DNA of 6,428 nt from positions 1 through 6,428 of the forward strand of contig CAMCTP010000048.1 in the NCBI GenBank assembly GCA_945878495.1, read 5' to 3'. A program made the translations under genes and the position numbers. This DNA is from Rickettsia typhi. Its GTDB lineage: Bacteria; Pseudomonadota; Alphaproteobacteria; Rickettsiales; Deianiraeaceae. Below, piece by piece: positions 1 to 5,838 of this stretch. Numbering within the stretch: the first letter of the stretch is position 1; each line of letters begins with the position of its first letter. The notes beneath the pieces were generated by a model. It was not told the origin of the DNA and ran no database searches. It was given only the letters and a program-made list of their open reading frames with translations.

Positions 1-265
1 TTCCTTTTGTATGATCTTTGCCTTTTACAACGCTCGCATAAATAGAATGTATGGCGTTTTGCCAAGCATCGCAAACATTCAATAAATCTGTTGTTACATG
101 TCCTTGAATTGGTTCATTTTCAAAGGTGTGGCCTTCTATTTTTAATCTAAATTGAATTGATTTTAAAAAATTATCATCAAATGTCACTTCGTTGCAATTT
201 TGAAATTTTTCACTATCTATCAAAAGATCAAACAAAGCCTCTTCATTGTCAATATTAATTTGCAT
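1..265 (-). CDS. Hypothetical protein, N-terminal part, cut by the window edge
   Basis: An open frame on the minus strand starts at ATG 265-263 and stays open for 88 codons to the left edge, so the C-terminus is missing. The start is the first ATG after an in-frame TAA at 277-275; an out-of-frame ATG at 273-271 is followed at once by TAA and can be ignored. The protein begins MQINIDNEEALFDLLIDSEK and has an acidic N-terminus. The middle reads as beta strands (SIQFRLKIEG, PIQGHVTT), followed by a likely helix containing DLLNVCDAWQNAIHSIYASV. No signal peptide or membrane segment is visible. I do not recognise the family. The steady codon pattern without stops in AT-rich DNA supports a real gene, and it lies divergent to nuoI. 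No Shine-Dalgarno sequence is seen. Confidence 0.72.
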   Translation of the reverse strand, partial: MQINIDNEEALFDLLIDSEKFQNCNEVTFDDNFLKSIQFRLKIEGHTFENEPIQGHVTTDLLNVCDAWQNAIHSIYASVVKGKDHTKG

Positions 266-311
266 TTTTACATTTTAAATTCTAATGTAGAGCTCATTGA
301 TTCTGAATTAA

Positions 312-340
312 TTGTCAAGTTTTTGCTCATATTATAAAAT
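312..340 (+). promoter_or_regulatory. Candidate sigma-70 promoter upstream of nuoI
   Basis: TTGTCA at 312-317 (5 of 6 matches to TTGACA) is followed after exactly 17 nt by TAAAAT at 335-340 (5 of 6 matches to TATAAT). Transcription would start near 347 and leave a leader of about 70 nt before the nuoI start at 417. It lies in the only sizeable gap upstream of the five-gene row, so it is the natural place for its promoter. In such AT-rich DNA near-consensus boxes arise by chance, so this is a prediction. The reverse complement of the same -35 area reads TTGACA, but no good -10 lies at proper spacing for the leftward gene. Confidence 0.45.
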
Positions 341-416
341 TACAAGAATCAATCCTATGAAAAACATATTGCATTTTAAAAAAAATATCGAAAAACTATA
401 GATATATTTATATAGC

Positions 417-884
417 GTGAAAAATACAATTAAAAAAATTTTCCTACTAGATATACTAAAAGGTATGTGGCTTTGCACGAAATACATGTTCAAAAAAAAG
501 GTCACCATAGCCTACCCATTTCAAAAAAGTAACATCTCACATAGATTTCGTGGTGAGCATGCCCTTAGAAGATACGAAAGTGGCGAAGAAAGATGCATAG
601 CCTGCAAGCTTTGCGAAGCTGTATGTCCGGCAAAAGCAATAACAATCGAGTCCATTGAAAGAGATGATGGAGTGAGAAAAACCACCAGATACGACATCGA
701 TATGACAAAATGTATATACTGCGGACTTTGCGAAGAAGCCTGCCCCGTAGATGCAATCGTGCAAACCCCGAATTACGATTTCGCAAAAGAAACCCACGAA
801 GAGCTTATATACAATAAAGAAAAATTACTAGACAACGGGGATAGATGGGAGCCTCTACTTCAAGAATCTTTAAAGCATAAATAA
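417..884 (+). CDS. nuoI: NADH-quinone oxidoreductase subunit I (NuoI, complex I)
   Basis: This is the 8Fe-ferredoxin-like subunit of respiratory complex I. It sits on the cytoplasmic side where the peripheral arm meets the membrane arm and passes electrons through clusters N6a and N6b towards quinone. The 155-residue product has two complete 4Fe-4S motifs: C60-x2-C63-x2-C66-x3-C70-Pro and C99-x2-C102-x2-C105-x3-C109-Pro. The family blocks FRGEHALRRYESGEERC (44-60) and RYDIDMTKCIYCGLC (91-105) are intact, as is GDRWEP near the end. The start is GTG at 417: an in-frame TAG lies at 399-401, and the resulting N-terminus (MKNTIKKIFLLDILKGM) matches the length of alphaproteobacterial homologues as I recall them, while the next ATG would remove conserved residues. 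No Shine-Dalgarno is seen. nuoH is not upstream; a divergent gene is there instead, so nuoI heads this transcription unit. Its TAA overlaps the next ATG by one base. Confidence 0.97.
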   Translation: MKNTIKKIFLLDILKGMWLCTKYMFKKKVTIAYPFQKSNISHRFRGEHALRRYESGEERCIACKLCEAVCPAKAITIESIERDDGVRKTTRYDIDMTKCIYCGLCEEACPVDAIVQTPNYDFAKETHEELIYNKEKLLDNGDRWEPLLQESLKHK

Positions 885-1975
885 TGATTAAACAAATCAA
901 AAACATATATTCAAAAGCTAACTCTATAATAAACGAATATCCGCAGTATGTAAAACTGGCTAAAATTTCATTCTTTTTAATATTAACTGGATTTATAATC
1001 ACTCAATCTGGAATGCTGATATTTCAGAATAAAATTAAACAACTCATAAAAACAGAACTTGAAAAATATTCAAACGAATCAAGTGGAGATTTTTATATTA
1101 AATATGGATCACTCAACAATTCAACAAAATTTCTCAAAAGTGTAATTGATATTTCAAATATCGAAATTGGCTTTCAAGATTTTAAAATAAAATCAAAACT
1201 AGCACGAGCTGAATGTGATATAATATCATGTATATTTAGAAAAATTACCATTACGCCAGATTTTTCAGCATCAATCAAAACAAGCAATCAAAGCCTTCTG
1301 CTGTCATTTGAAAGCTCGCCAAAACTTACAATTAAACACAATCCATTTAAAACATATATAAACCTAAAATTTGGAAAATATGAAATATTTAATGCCGATA
1401 ATATGGAAAAAATTGCTACAATCGACAAAAGCAAATTGATGATCGATATTGTCAACAACAAAAATCAAACTAAACTAAAATCAATAGCCGAACTATCATC
1501 GAATGATTTATTTAACCTAGATTATTTTCAAGGTAATGATAGGGCATTTTTTTTAGATACTGGACACATAGGAATAAAATACAATATCGAAGGAATCATT
1601 GGAAATCAAGAAAATCCTATTAAACTTTCAAGACTAAAAATCAATCAAATCTCAATTAATACATCAAATTTTAAAATCAAAGCTGATGGTAACTTTAAAG
1701 ATGAAATGATTGACCTACAAATCGATCTTTATAAAACCAAAAACATTGCCGATTATCTTGGAAGTCTTGTCTTAAATACCTCAAGCGACCCAACGTATCA
1801 TAAAATGACGCTATTTTTTATTAATAAACTAAATCAAAATTCTTTAAAAAGCATCATAGATACAACCGAGCAAAATTCTACAATCAAAATCTCAACGGAC
1901 AAAAATACCAAATCCGTACTAATAAACTCAATACCGCTAAATCAAGTTATTTTTAATATGATAGCTTATGAATAA
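884..1975 (+). CDS. Membrane-anchored protein of unknown function (possibly DUF2125-like)
   Basis: A 363-residue protein not recognised with certainty. Residues 1-27 are polar and basic. A single hydrophobic segment at about 28-47 (KISFFLILTGFIITQSGMLI) should act as an uncleaved signal anchor, leaving a periplasmic domain of about 310 residues. That domain is full of short alternating strands (IKYGSLNNS, VIDISNIEIGFQDFKIKSKL, ITITPDFSASIKTS, GNFKDEMIDLQIDLYKTKNI), suggesting a long beta-rich fold. This layout recalls DUF2125 and AsmA-type proteins of Gram-negative bacteria, but I see no diagnostic motif, so that is only a guess. It has two cysteines (111, 116) and no tryptophan. The ATG overlaps the nuoI stop by one base, and its 3' end overlaps hemB by 8 nt, so translational coupling with both is likely. 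The gene is real by its long open frame; its role is unknown. Confidence 0.85.
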   Translation: MIKQIKNIYSKANSIINEYPQYVKLAKISFFLILTGFIITQSGMLIFQNKIKQLIKTELEKYSNESSGDFYIKYGSLNNSTKFLKSVIDISNIEIGFQDFKIKSKLARAECDIISCIFRKITITPDFSASIKTSNQSLLLSFESSPKLTIKHNPFKTYINLKFGKYEIFNADNMEKIATIDKSKLMIDIVNNKNQTKLKSIAELSSNDLFNLDYFQGNDRAFFLDTGHIGIKYNIEGIIGNQENPIKLSRLKINQISINTSNFKIKADGNFKDEMIDLQIDLYKTKNIADYLGSLVLNTSSDPTYHKMTLFFINKLNQNSLKSIIDTTEQNSTIKISTDKNTKSVLINSIPLNQVIFNMIAYE

Positions 1976-2954
1976 TCATAGAATATTGAAAAAAAATTCA
2001 TCAATCCTTAATTTAACGACAGAGTATCGATTGCACGCATCAGACTTTATATATCCAATTTTTGTATGCGGAAATCAAAGTCAAGCCTGCGAAATAGACG
2101 GTATGCCGGAAATTTCAAGAATATCTCTCGATAGCATAAATTACGAAATAGAAACACTCCTAAATCTCGGTATATCAAATATAATGCTTTTTCCATATAT
2201 ACCAAATCAAGATAAAGATACCACTGGATCAATAGCTCTTGACCAAAATGGACTAATACCAAAAACCATAAAAATCATCAAAAATCAATTTCATAATAAT
2301 GTCAACCTCATAGCAGATATAGCTCTTGATCCATACACTTCTCATGGTCATGATGGCATTTTGACAAATGATGGACTGCAAATTGATAATAATAAAACTG
2401 TTGAAATATTAACCGAACAGGCTATTATTTTAGCAGAAGCCGGTGCTGATTTCCTTGCGCCATCAGATATGATGAGCGGAACAACAGATTCAATCAGATG
2501 GTCTCTCGATCAAAATAATTTTAATGATATTGGAATTTTCTCCTATTCAATAAAATTCGCATCAAGCCTATACAGCCCATTTCGCAATGGCATAGGATCT
2601 GGCATTAAATCCGGTCCAAAAGATAAATCATCTTATCAAGCAAATTTTGCAAATAACTTTAAAACCCTCGCAAGAAAAGCTATTGACGATATAAGCTCAG
2701 GAGCAGATGCAATTATAATAAAACCTGCATCATTTTATCTTGATATAATAAATCAAGCGAGCAATACTTTTACTTGTCCAATATTCGGATATCAGGTCAG
2801 CGGAGAATATAATATGATTAAAAAATACTGCCTAGAAATGCAAGATAATTCTCTTGCGATAGAATCTCTTATTGCAATCAAAAGATCCGGTGCAACAGCT
2901 ATAATATCGTATTTTGCAAAAGAAATTGCACAATACTTGCAAAATAAAAAATAA
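1968..2954 (+). CDS. hemB: Delta-aminolevulinic acid dehydratase (porphobilinogen synthase)
   Basis: HemB condenses two 5-aminolevulinate molecules to porphobilinogen, the second step from ALA to heme, in the cytoplasm. The 328-residue length is normal. Schiff-base lysine K252 lies in IIIKPASFYLDII, and the second active-site lysine K196 in SYSIKFASSLYSPFR. PIFGYQVSGEY (271-281) and the C-terminal SYFAKEIA are also family signatures. The metal-site segment DIALDPYTSHGHDG (117-130) has A119, D121 and D129 where the E. coli zinc enzyme has three cysteines, so this is the aspartate-type, zinc-independent form common in alphaproteobacteria. The glutamate that binds allosteric Mg in Pseudomonas and E. 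coli enzymes, 15 residues before the Schiff-base lysine, is K237 here. The usual Asp of the DMMDG block is S170. The ATG at 1968 overlaps the upstream gene by 8 nt and gives the normal N-terminus leading into DFIYPIFVCG. Confidence 0.97.
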   Translation: MNNHRILKKNSSILNLTTEYRLHASDFIYPIFVCGNQSQACEIDGMPEISRISLDSINYEIETLLNLGISNIMLFPYIPNQDKDTTGSIALDQNGLIPKTIKIIKNQFHNNVNLIADIALDPYTSHGHDGILTNDGLQIDNNKTVEILTEQAIILAEAGADFLAPSDMMSGTTDSIRWSLDQNNFNDIGIFSYSIKFASSLYSPFRNGIGSGIKSGPKDKSSYQANFANNFKTLARKAIDDISSGADAIIIKPASFYLDIINQASNTFTCPIFGYQVSGEYNMIKKYCLEMQDNSLAIESLIAIKRSGATAIISYFAKEIAQYLQNKK

Positions 2955-2988
2955 CCATAATCCTAATCCAATCATCTACCTATTTCTA

Positions 2989-4395
2989 ATGAAAAGAAAA
3001 AAAGGCTTCTCACTACTTGAATTATCTATTGTTATAGCAATTGGTGCCATGATTATGGCTGGTATGTTAAAATTCTTGATTGCATTTGCAAACAAACAAT
3101 CTGCGATGATAAACCAAAATAGAGCCAAAGAAATACAGCTAGCAATTGAGGCTTTTGTTGTAAAAAATAATCGCCTTCCATGTCCAACAAATCCATCCCT
3201 GCCATACACAAATGTAAATTATGGAGCAGAAGCATTGGCAGCAGATGGTACTTGTGATTTTACCGTTACCGTTAATGGAGCTAGCGTTGATGCTGGATTT
3301 ACAAATCAAGTTCTTTCCGCTATAGATCTTGCAAACAGCAATACCATGATAGGAAACACAAATCATAAAATAGTATTTGGCGCTCTGCCTTTTAAAGCAT
3401 TAGGTCTTCAAGAAGCATCAATGTACGATAATTTTGGAAATAAATTCACCTACATAGTTCCAGCCGGATATGCTGCAAATAGATCCGGATCTACAAACAG
3501 ACTTTATCAACTTATAAAAGGATGGACTCGTGTAGCAATTCCGGTTAGATTTTTCAATACATCAGTTGCGTGCTCGACAAATGTAATATCAACAGCAACA
3601 GTAAGCGCAAATAACAAATTTTGCATGGAAAGAATTTCATCAAGTTGCCTTACAGCATCCGCCGCAAAACCATTGGTAATAACAACTCTTGCAGGAGAGG
3701 GGTGGATGAGAAATACTAGTAATGTAAATTTACCGGGAGATATAATAATTACACCATGCAGATTTAGCGTAAAAAATTCTCAAGATCAATATGTTAGTGC
3801 TGAAAATCTTGCTTATACTCTGATCAGCCACGGTCAAAATGGATACGGAGCTTGGAATAAAAATGGCGAATTAAATCCTGATTCAACCAATATAAACGAA
3901 AAGAAAAATAGTTTCAACCATTACAACACAACGTATGCCGATAGAATATTATACCCAAATGGCACAGCAACAACAAGAGAGATATCAATCATATCAGATC
4001 CAACGAACAAACAACAAGGCTTTGATGATGAGGTGTACTATGTAACAATAGATAATCTTCTTGCAAATACTGAGAAAAATCTAGATATTTACTGTCATCA
4101 ATCAACATCATTCCTCGATCAAGTCGTCCCAAATGAATCATCAACCGCATCAATAACAGCAAACGATACAACGGCGAGTTGCTATGTATGGCGAATGCTC
4201 AATAATACTCAAAAAGATATTCAAAATGATAGCCAAAGCTATCTTCAATGCGATAAACACTCCACATCATACACTTATAGTTGTGGTTTTTTGAATCTTT
4301 CAACGTGCACCGGATACAATTACTTCGAATATAAAATCAAAATCTCATGTCAAAATGGTGGCGTTTGGTCAAACATAGGAACTAGATACAAATAA
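2989..4395 (+). CDS. Large cysteine-rich protein with type IV prepilin-like leader
   Basis: The start at ATG 2989 gives 468 residues and a textbook class III leader: basic MKRKK, then Gly6, then FSLLE with Glu at +5, followed by a hydrophobic helix to about residue 32. A prepilin peptidase should cut after Gly6 and methylate Phe7. An upstream in-frame ATG at 2914 would add 25 residues before the basic leader and overlap hemB by 41 nt, so it was rejected. The body has blocks I associate with alphaproteobacterial pseudopilin-like proteins: NRLPCP (61-66), FGALPFKALGL (130-140), YDNFGNKFTYIV (146-157) and LISHGQNGYGAW (278-289). It holds 12 cysteines in two groups of six (65-257 and 369-454), which suggests disulfides outside the cytoplasm. 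Pseudopilins are usually 130-250 residues, so this one is long. No secretion ATPase, secretin or peptidase gene lies nearby. Exact role unknown; a minor pilin or surface protein is possible. Confidence 0.88.
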   Translation: MKRKKGFSLLELSIVIAIGAMIMAGMLKFLIAFANKQSAMINQNRAKEIQLAIEAFVVKNNRLPCPTNPSLPYTNVNYGAEALAADGTCDFTVTVNGASVDAGFTNQVLSAIDLANSNTMIGNTNHKIVFGALPFKALGLQEASMYDNFGNKFTYIVPAGYAANRSGSTNRLYQLIKGWTRVAIPVRFFNTSVACSTNVISTATVSANNKFCMERISSSCLTASAAKPLVITTLAGEGWMRNTSNVNLPGDIIITPCRFSVKNSQDQYVSAENLAYTLISHGQNGYGAWNKNGELNPDSTNINEKKNSFNHYNTTYADRILYPNGTATTREISIISDPTNKQQGFDDEVYYVTIDNLLANTEKNLDIYCHQSTSFLDQVVPNESSTASITANDTTASCYVWRMLNNTQKDIQNDSQSYLQCDKHSTSYTYSCGFLNLSTCTGYNYFEYKIKISCQNGGVWSNIGTRYK

Positions 4396-4399
4396 TAAT

Positions 4400-4747
4400 A
4401 TGAAAATATATATAATAACAGCAATAAGTATTATGTTTGTTTCAATACAAGCGAATGCAAATGAATATAAAAAAGAATTTGTATTTATTTCAAAATCTTT
4501 TAGTCGAGATCTTGAAAGATCTGTTGTAATGTATAAATCAATCGAAAAATTTCAATTCGAAAAAATCGATACATACATTATAGTCCCAACAAAAGAGCTT
4601 AATTTTTTTATTTCAAGGTTTCAAAAAGAGAGAAAAGCACGATCAATAGAACAAATACCATATTTTCTATCAGAAGAAAGTGTGCTAGAAAAATGTGGCA
4701 TTTTAGATAAAACTCTATGGATGTATAAAGATCCAAAGCGATGGTGA
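4400..4747 (+). CDS. N-terminal fragment of the DUF6492-like protein, with signal peptide
   Basis: This is the 115-residue product if translation ends at the TGA. It begins MKIYIITAISIMFVSIQANA, a short signal peptide (one lysine, hydrophobic core, A-N-A before position 21), and then holds the first strands and helices of the DUF6492-like domain up to CGILDKTLWMYKDPKRW. It lacks the DxD-like motif and the rest of the fold, so it is unlikely to be active by itself. The ATG lies 4 nt behind the TAA of the prepilin-like gene, which suggests translation by reinitiation; no Shine-Dalgarno is seen. Confidence 0.55.
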   Translation: MKIYIITAISIMFVSIQANANEYKKEFVFISKSFSRDLERSVVMYKSIEKFQFEKIDTYIIVPTKELNFFISRFQKERKARSIEQIPYFLSEESVLEKCGILDKTLWMYKDPKRW

Positions 4748-4762
4748 TGGCATATACGACAA

Positions 4763-5413
4763 ATGGTAAAAATGTGCTTTGCAAAAACTAAAATTGCACG
4801 AGATTATGTTTCCATTGATGCTGACGTTTATTTTACAAAACATTTTGATAAGTCTATTTTTTACACCGCAGATAAAAAACTAAAAACTGTTGCATACGAT
4901 CATGGCTTCGAAAAATCTGCTAGAAATAAATTCCATAAACTCCAAAGATCAGATAGAGAGTTTGCATATAGTTATTATAAATTTGGATTCATAAGATATA
5001 TATACGATACACCAGATCTTACATGGTACGATTTTGTTTCAAATTACGGTATTTGGTCATCTGATATTTTAGATAAACTGGAAACTTATATCAAAAAAAC
5101 AAAAAATTATGATTTCTACGATGCTATAATTGCGGTTCCTTGCGAAATGCAATGGTATGGTATATTTATTCAAACGAAATATCCTGAATTGCTGTACACT
5201 CAAAAGCCAATATTTATGGAAGTTGCTGACACAGAAGACAGTGATAGTCTTAACCATTGCAAGCCAACGAATGGATACCGAGATAACTACGGCGTTGCTC
5301 ATCAACCTCATGTATCGGGAAGAAAAAGCATTATTTATAAAATGCCAGATACTTTATTTTGCTCATTAAAGCATAAATTAAGAAATATTGTCAAACGATC
5401 TAATCCCTTTTAG
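4763..5413 (+). CDS. C-terminal fragment of the DUF6492-like protein
   Basis: If translated separately from ATG 4763, this gives 216 residues that hold the DxD-like DAD at 19-21 of the fragment, the WSSDIL block and the EMQWYGIF block. It has no signal peptide, so it would stay in the cytoplasm. The coding signal already runs through the 15 nt between the TGA and this ATG (W-H-I-R-Q), so this ATG is an internal methionine and not a natural start. No ribosome binding site precedes it. It ends with TAG at 5411-5413 and overlaps the tail of the minus-strand gene by 14 nt. Confidence 0.5.
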   Translation: MVKMCFAKTKIARDYVSIDADVYFTKHFDKSIFYTADKKLKTVAYDHGFEKSARNKFHKLQRSDREFAYSYYKFGFIRYIYDTPDLTWYDFVSNYGIWSSDILDKLETYIKKTKNYDFYDAIIAVPCEMQWYGIFIQTKYPELLYTQKPIFMEVADTEDSDSLNHCKPTNGYRDNYGVAHQPHVSGRKSIIYKMPDTLFCSLKHKLRNIVKRSNPF

Positions 5414-5735
5414 AAAATTTTAATACATTATCTCTTGTTTGCTGAGTCTTAGACTGAATTTTATCAACCAATATCTTAAGATTTCTAAAACTTTCGTCAA
5501 TCTTTTCCTGCATGGTTTTTAACTGTCTACTTCCCTCAGCATCCATAGACATTGGAAATTGAAGTAAATTTTCATCCGCTTCACCAACAAATTCATCAAA
5601 TCCATTCAAAAAATCCTCAGCAATTTTTCTGCGTCTAATCCGTATTTTTTCAACTCTGTCAAGTATTTTTTCACTACTGGATTTATTAATAAAGCTTAAG
5701 CTATTTGGGAAAAAAACTATGTTATTTGTTGACAT
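5400..5735 (-). CDS. Small helical protein of unknown function
   Basis: A 111-residue protein, not recognised. It starts MSTNNIVFFPNSLSFINK and is then highly charged, with a basic patch KIRIRRRK at 30-37, an acidic stretch FDEFVGEADENLLQFP at 46-61, and a long C-terminal helix (about 65-108, including GSRQLKTMQEKIDESFRNLK) of amphipathic character that could form a coiled coil. There is no signal peptide, membrane segment, cysteine or tryptophan. The ATG at 5735 is preceded by a plausible promoter. The stop TAG at 5402-5400 lies inside the end of the DUF6492-like gene on the other strand, a tail-to-tail overlap of 14 nt. Divergent to rmuC. The open frame, compositional fit and promoter support a real gene, but homologues would be needed to be sure. 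Confidence 0.75.
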   Translation of the reverse strand: MSTNNIVFFPNSLSFINKSSSEKILDRVEKIRIRRRKIAEDFLNGFDEFVGEADENLLQFPMSMDAEGSRQLKTMQEKIDESFRNLKILVDKIQSKTQQTRDNVLKFSKRD

Positions 5736-5759
5736 ATTTTAATATACACTAAGCATAAT
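5729..5759 (+). promoter_or_regulatory. Candidate sigma-70 promoter for rmuC
   Basis: A perfect TTGACA (5729-5734) is followed after 19 nt by CATAAT (5754-5759, 5 of 6 matches). The spacing is longer than the ideal 17 nt, so the promoter would be weak or need help. Transcription would start near 5766, which is downstream of the first possible rmuC ATG (5758) and so favours the second one (5839). The TTGACA overlaps the first codons of the opposite gene and may therefore be a coincidence of coding. Confidence 0.28.
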
Positions 5760-5783
5760 GAGAAAAAATTCTTTAAAAGTCAA
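5755..5783 (-). promoter_or_regulatory. Candidate sigma-70 promoter for the 111-residue minus-strand gene
   Basis: On the minus strand TTGACT (5783-5778, 5 of 6 matches to consensus) is followed after exactly 17 nt by CATTAT (5760-5755, 4 of 6). Transcription would start near 5748 and leave a leader of about a dozen bases before ATG 5735. A second AT-rich box, TATATT, lies nearer the start, but with no matching -35. Prediction only; chance matches are common in this base composition. Confidence 0.35.
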
Positions 5784-5838
5784 GATATGTTTGCAAATTA
5801 TTTTCAATATTGCACAATTAGTCAAATATTGCAAAAAA

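Larger units (their letters stand above)
4400..5413 (+). pseudogene. DUF6492-like (glycosyltransferase-like) gene interrupted by an in-frame TGA
   Basis: Two open stretches in the same frame are separated only by TGA at 4745-4747 (codon 116 of 337); no frameshift is needed. Joined, they form one continuous domain that I recognise, moderately, as DUF6492, a family resembling GT-A glycosyltransferases. Visible parts are a first strand and helix (EFVFISKSFSRDLERSVVMY), a second strand (IDTYIIVPTKEL), a Trp followed by IRQMVKMCFAK after the stop, a DxD-like DAD at joined positions 140-142 (YVSIDADVYF), a WSSDIL block near 219, and EMQWYGIF near 249-256. The first 20 residues look like a signal peptide with an ANA cleavage site, unusual for such an enzyme. 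The stop sits between two tryptophan codons in an imperfect tandem repeat GATGGT GATGGC. It could come from one C-to-T change of CGA, or G-to-T of GGA. A sequencing error, readthrough or recoding remain possible. The gene starts 4 nt after the prepilin-like gene. Confidence 0.7.

Noticed and set aside
393..416. TATA-rich run directly before the nuoI GTG as a promoter or leaderless start
   Set aside because: Several TATA-like hexamers are present but none has a -35 at proper spacing (the nearest, TTGCAT at 369-374, is 22 nt away from TATAGA). The 312-340 pair is much better.
537..797. Minus-strand open frames across nuoI
   Set aside because: They are shadows of a highly conserved gene; both cysteine motifs of NuoI are on the plus strand in one frame.
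2914..2988. Upstream start for the prepilin-like gene
   Set aside because: It would put 25 polar residues before the basic leader and overlap hemB by 41 nt. Cleavage motif and n-region are complete from ATG 2989.
2976..3366. Three overlapping minus-strand open frames across the prepilin-like gene
   Set aside because: They overlap one another in different frames and cover the prepilin leader and body, which have clear motifs on the plus strand.
5130..5369. 79-residue plus-strand open frame inside the DUF6492-like gene
   Set aside because: It lies wholly within the C-terminal half of that gene in another frame, and its product resembles no domain. The gene's own frame has clear family motifs here.
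868..5381. Matching stretch TTAAAGCATAAAT near 870 and near 5367
   Set aside because: It encodes Leu-Lys-His-Lys in both proteins in AT-rich codons. There are only two copies, 4.5 kb apart, with unrelated flanks, so it is probably coincidence.
4400..5413. Selenocysteine at the TGA
   Set aside because: The codon is flanked by Trp in a region with no redox motif, and no stem-loop following the TGA stands out. A nonsense mutation is simpler.
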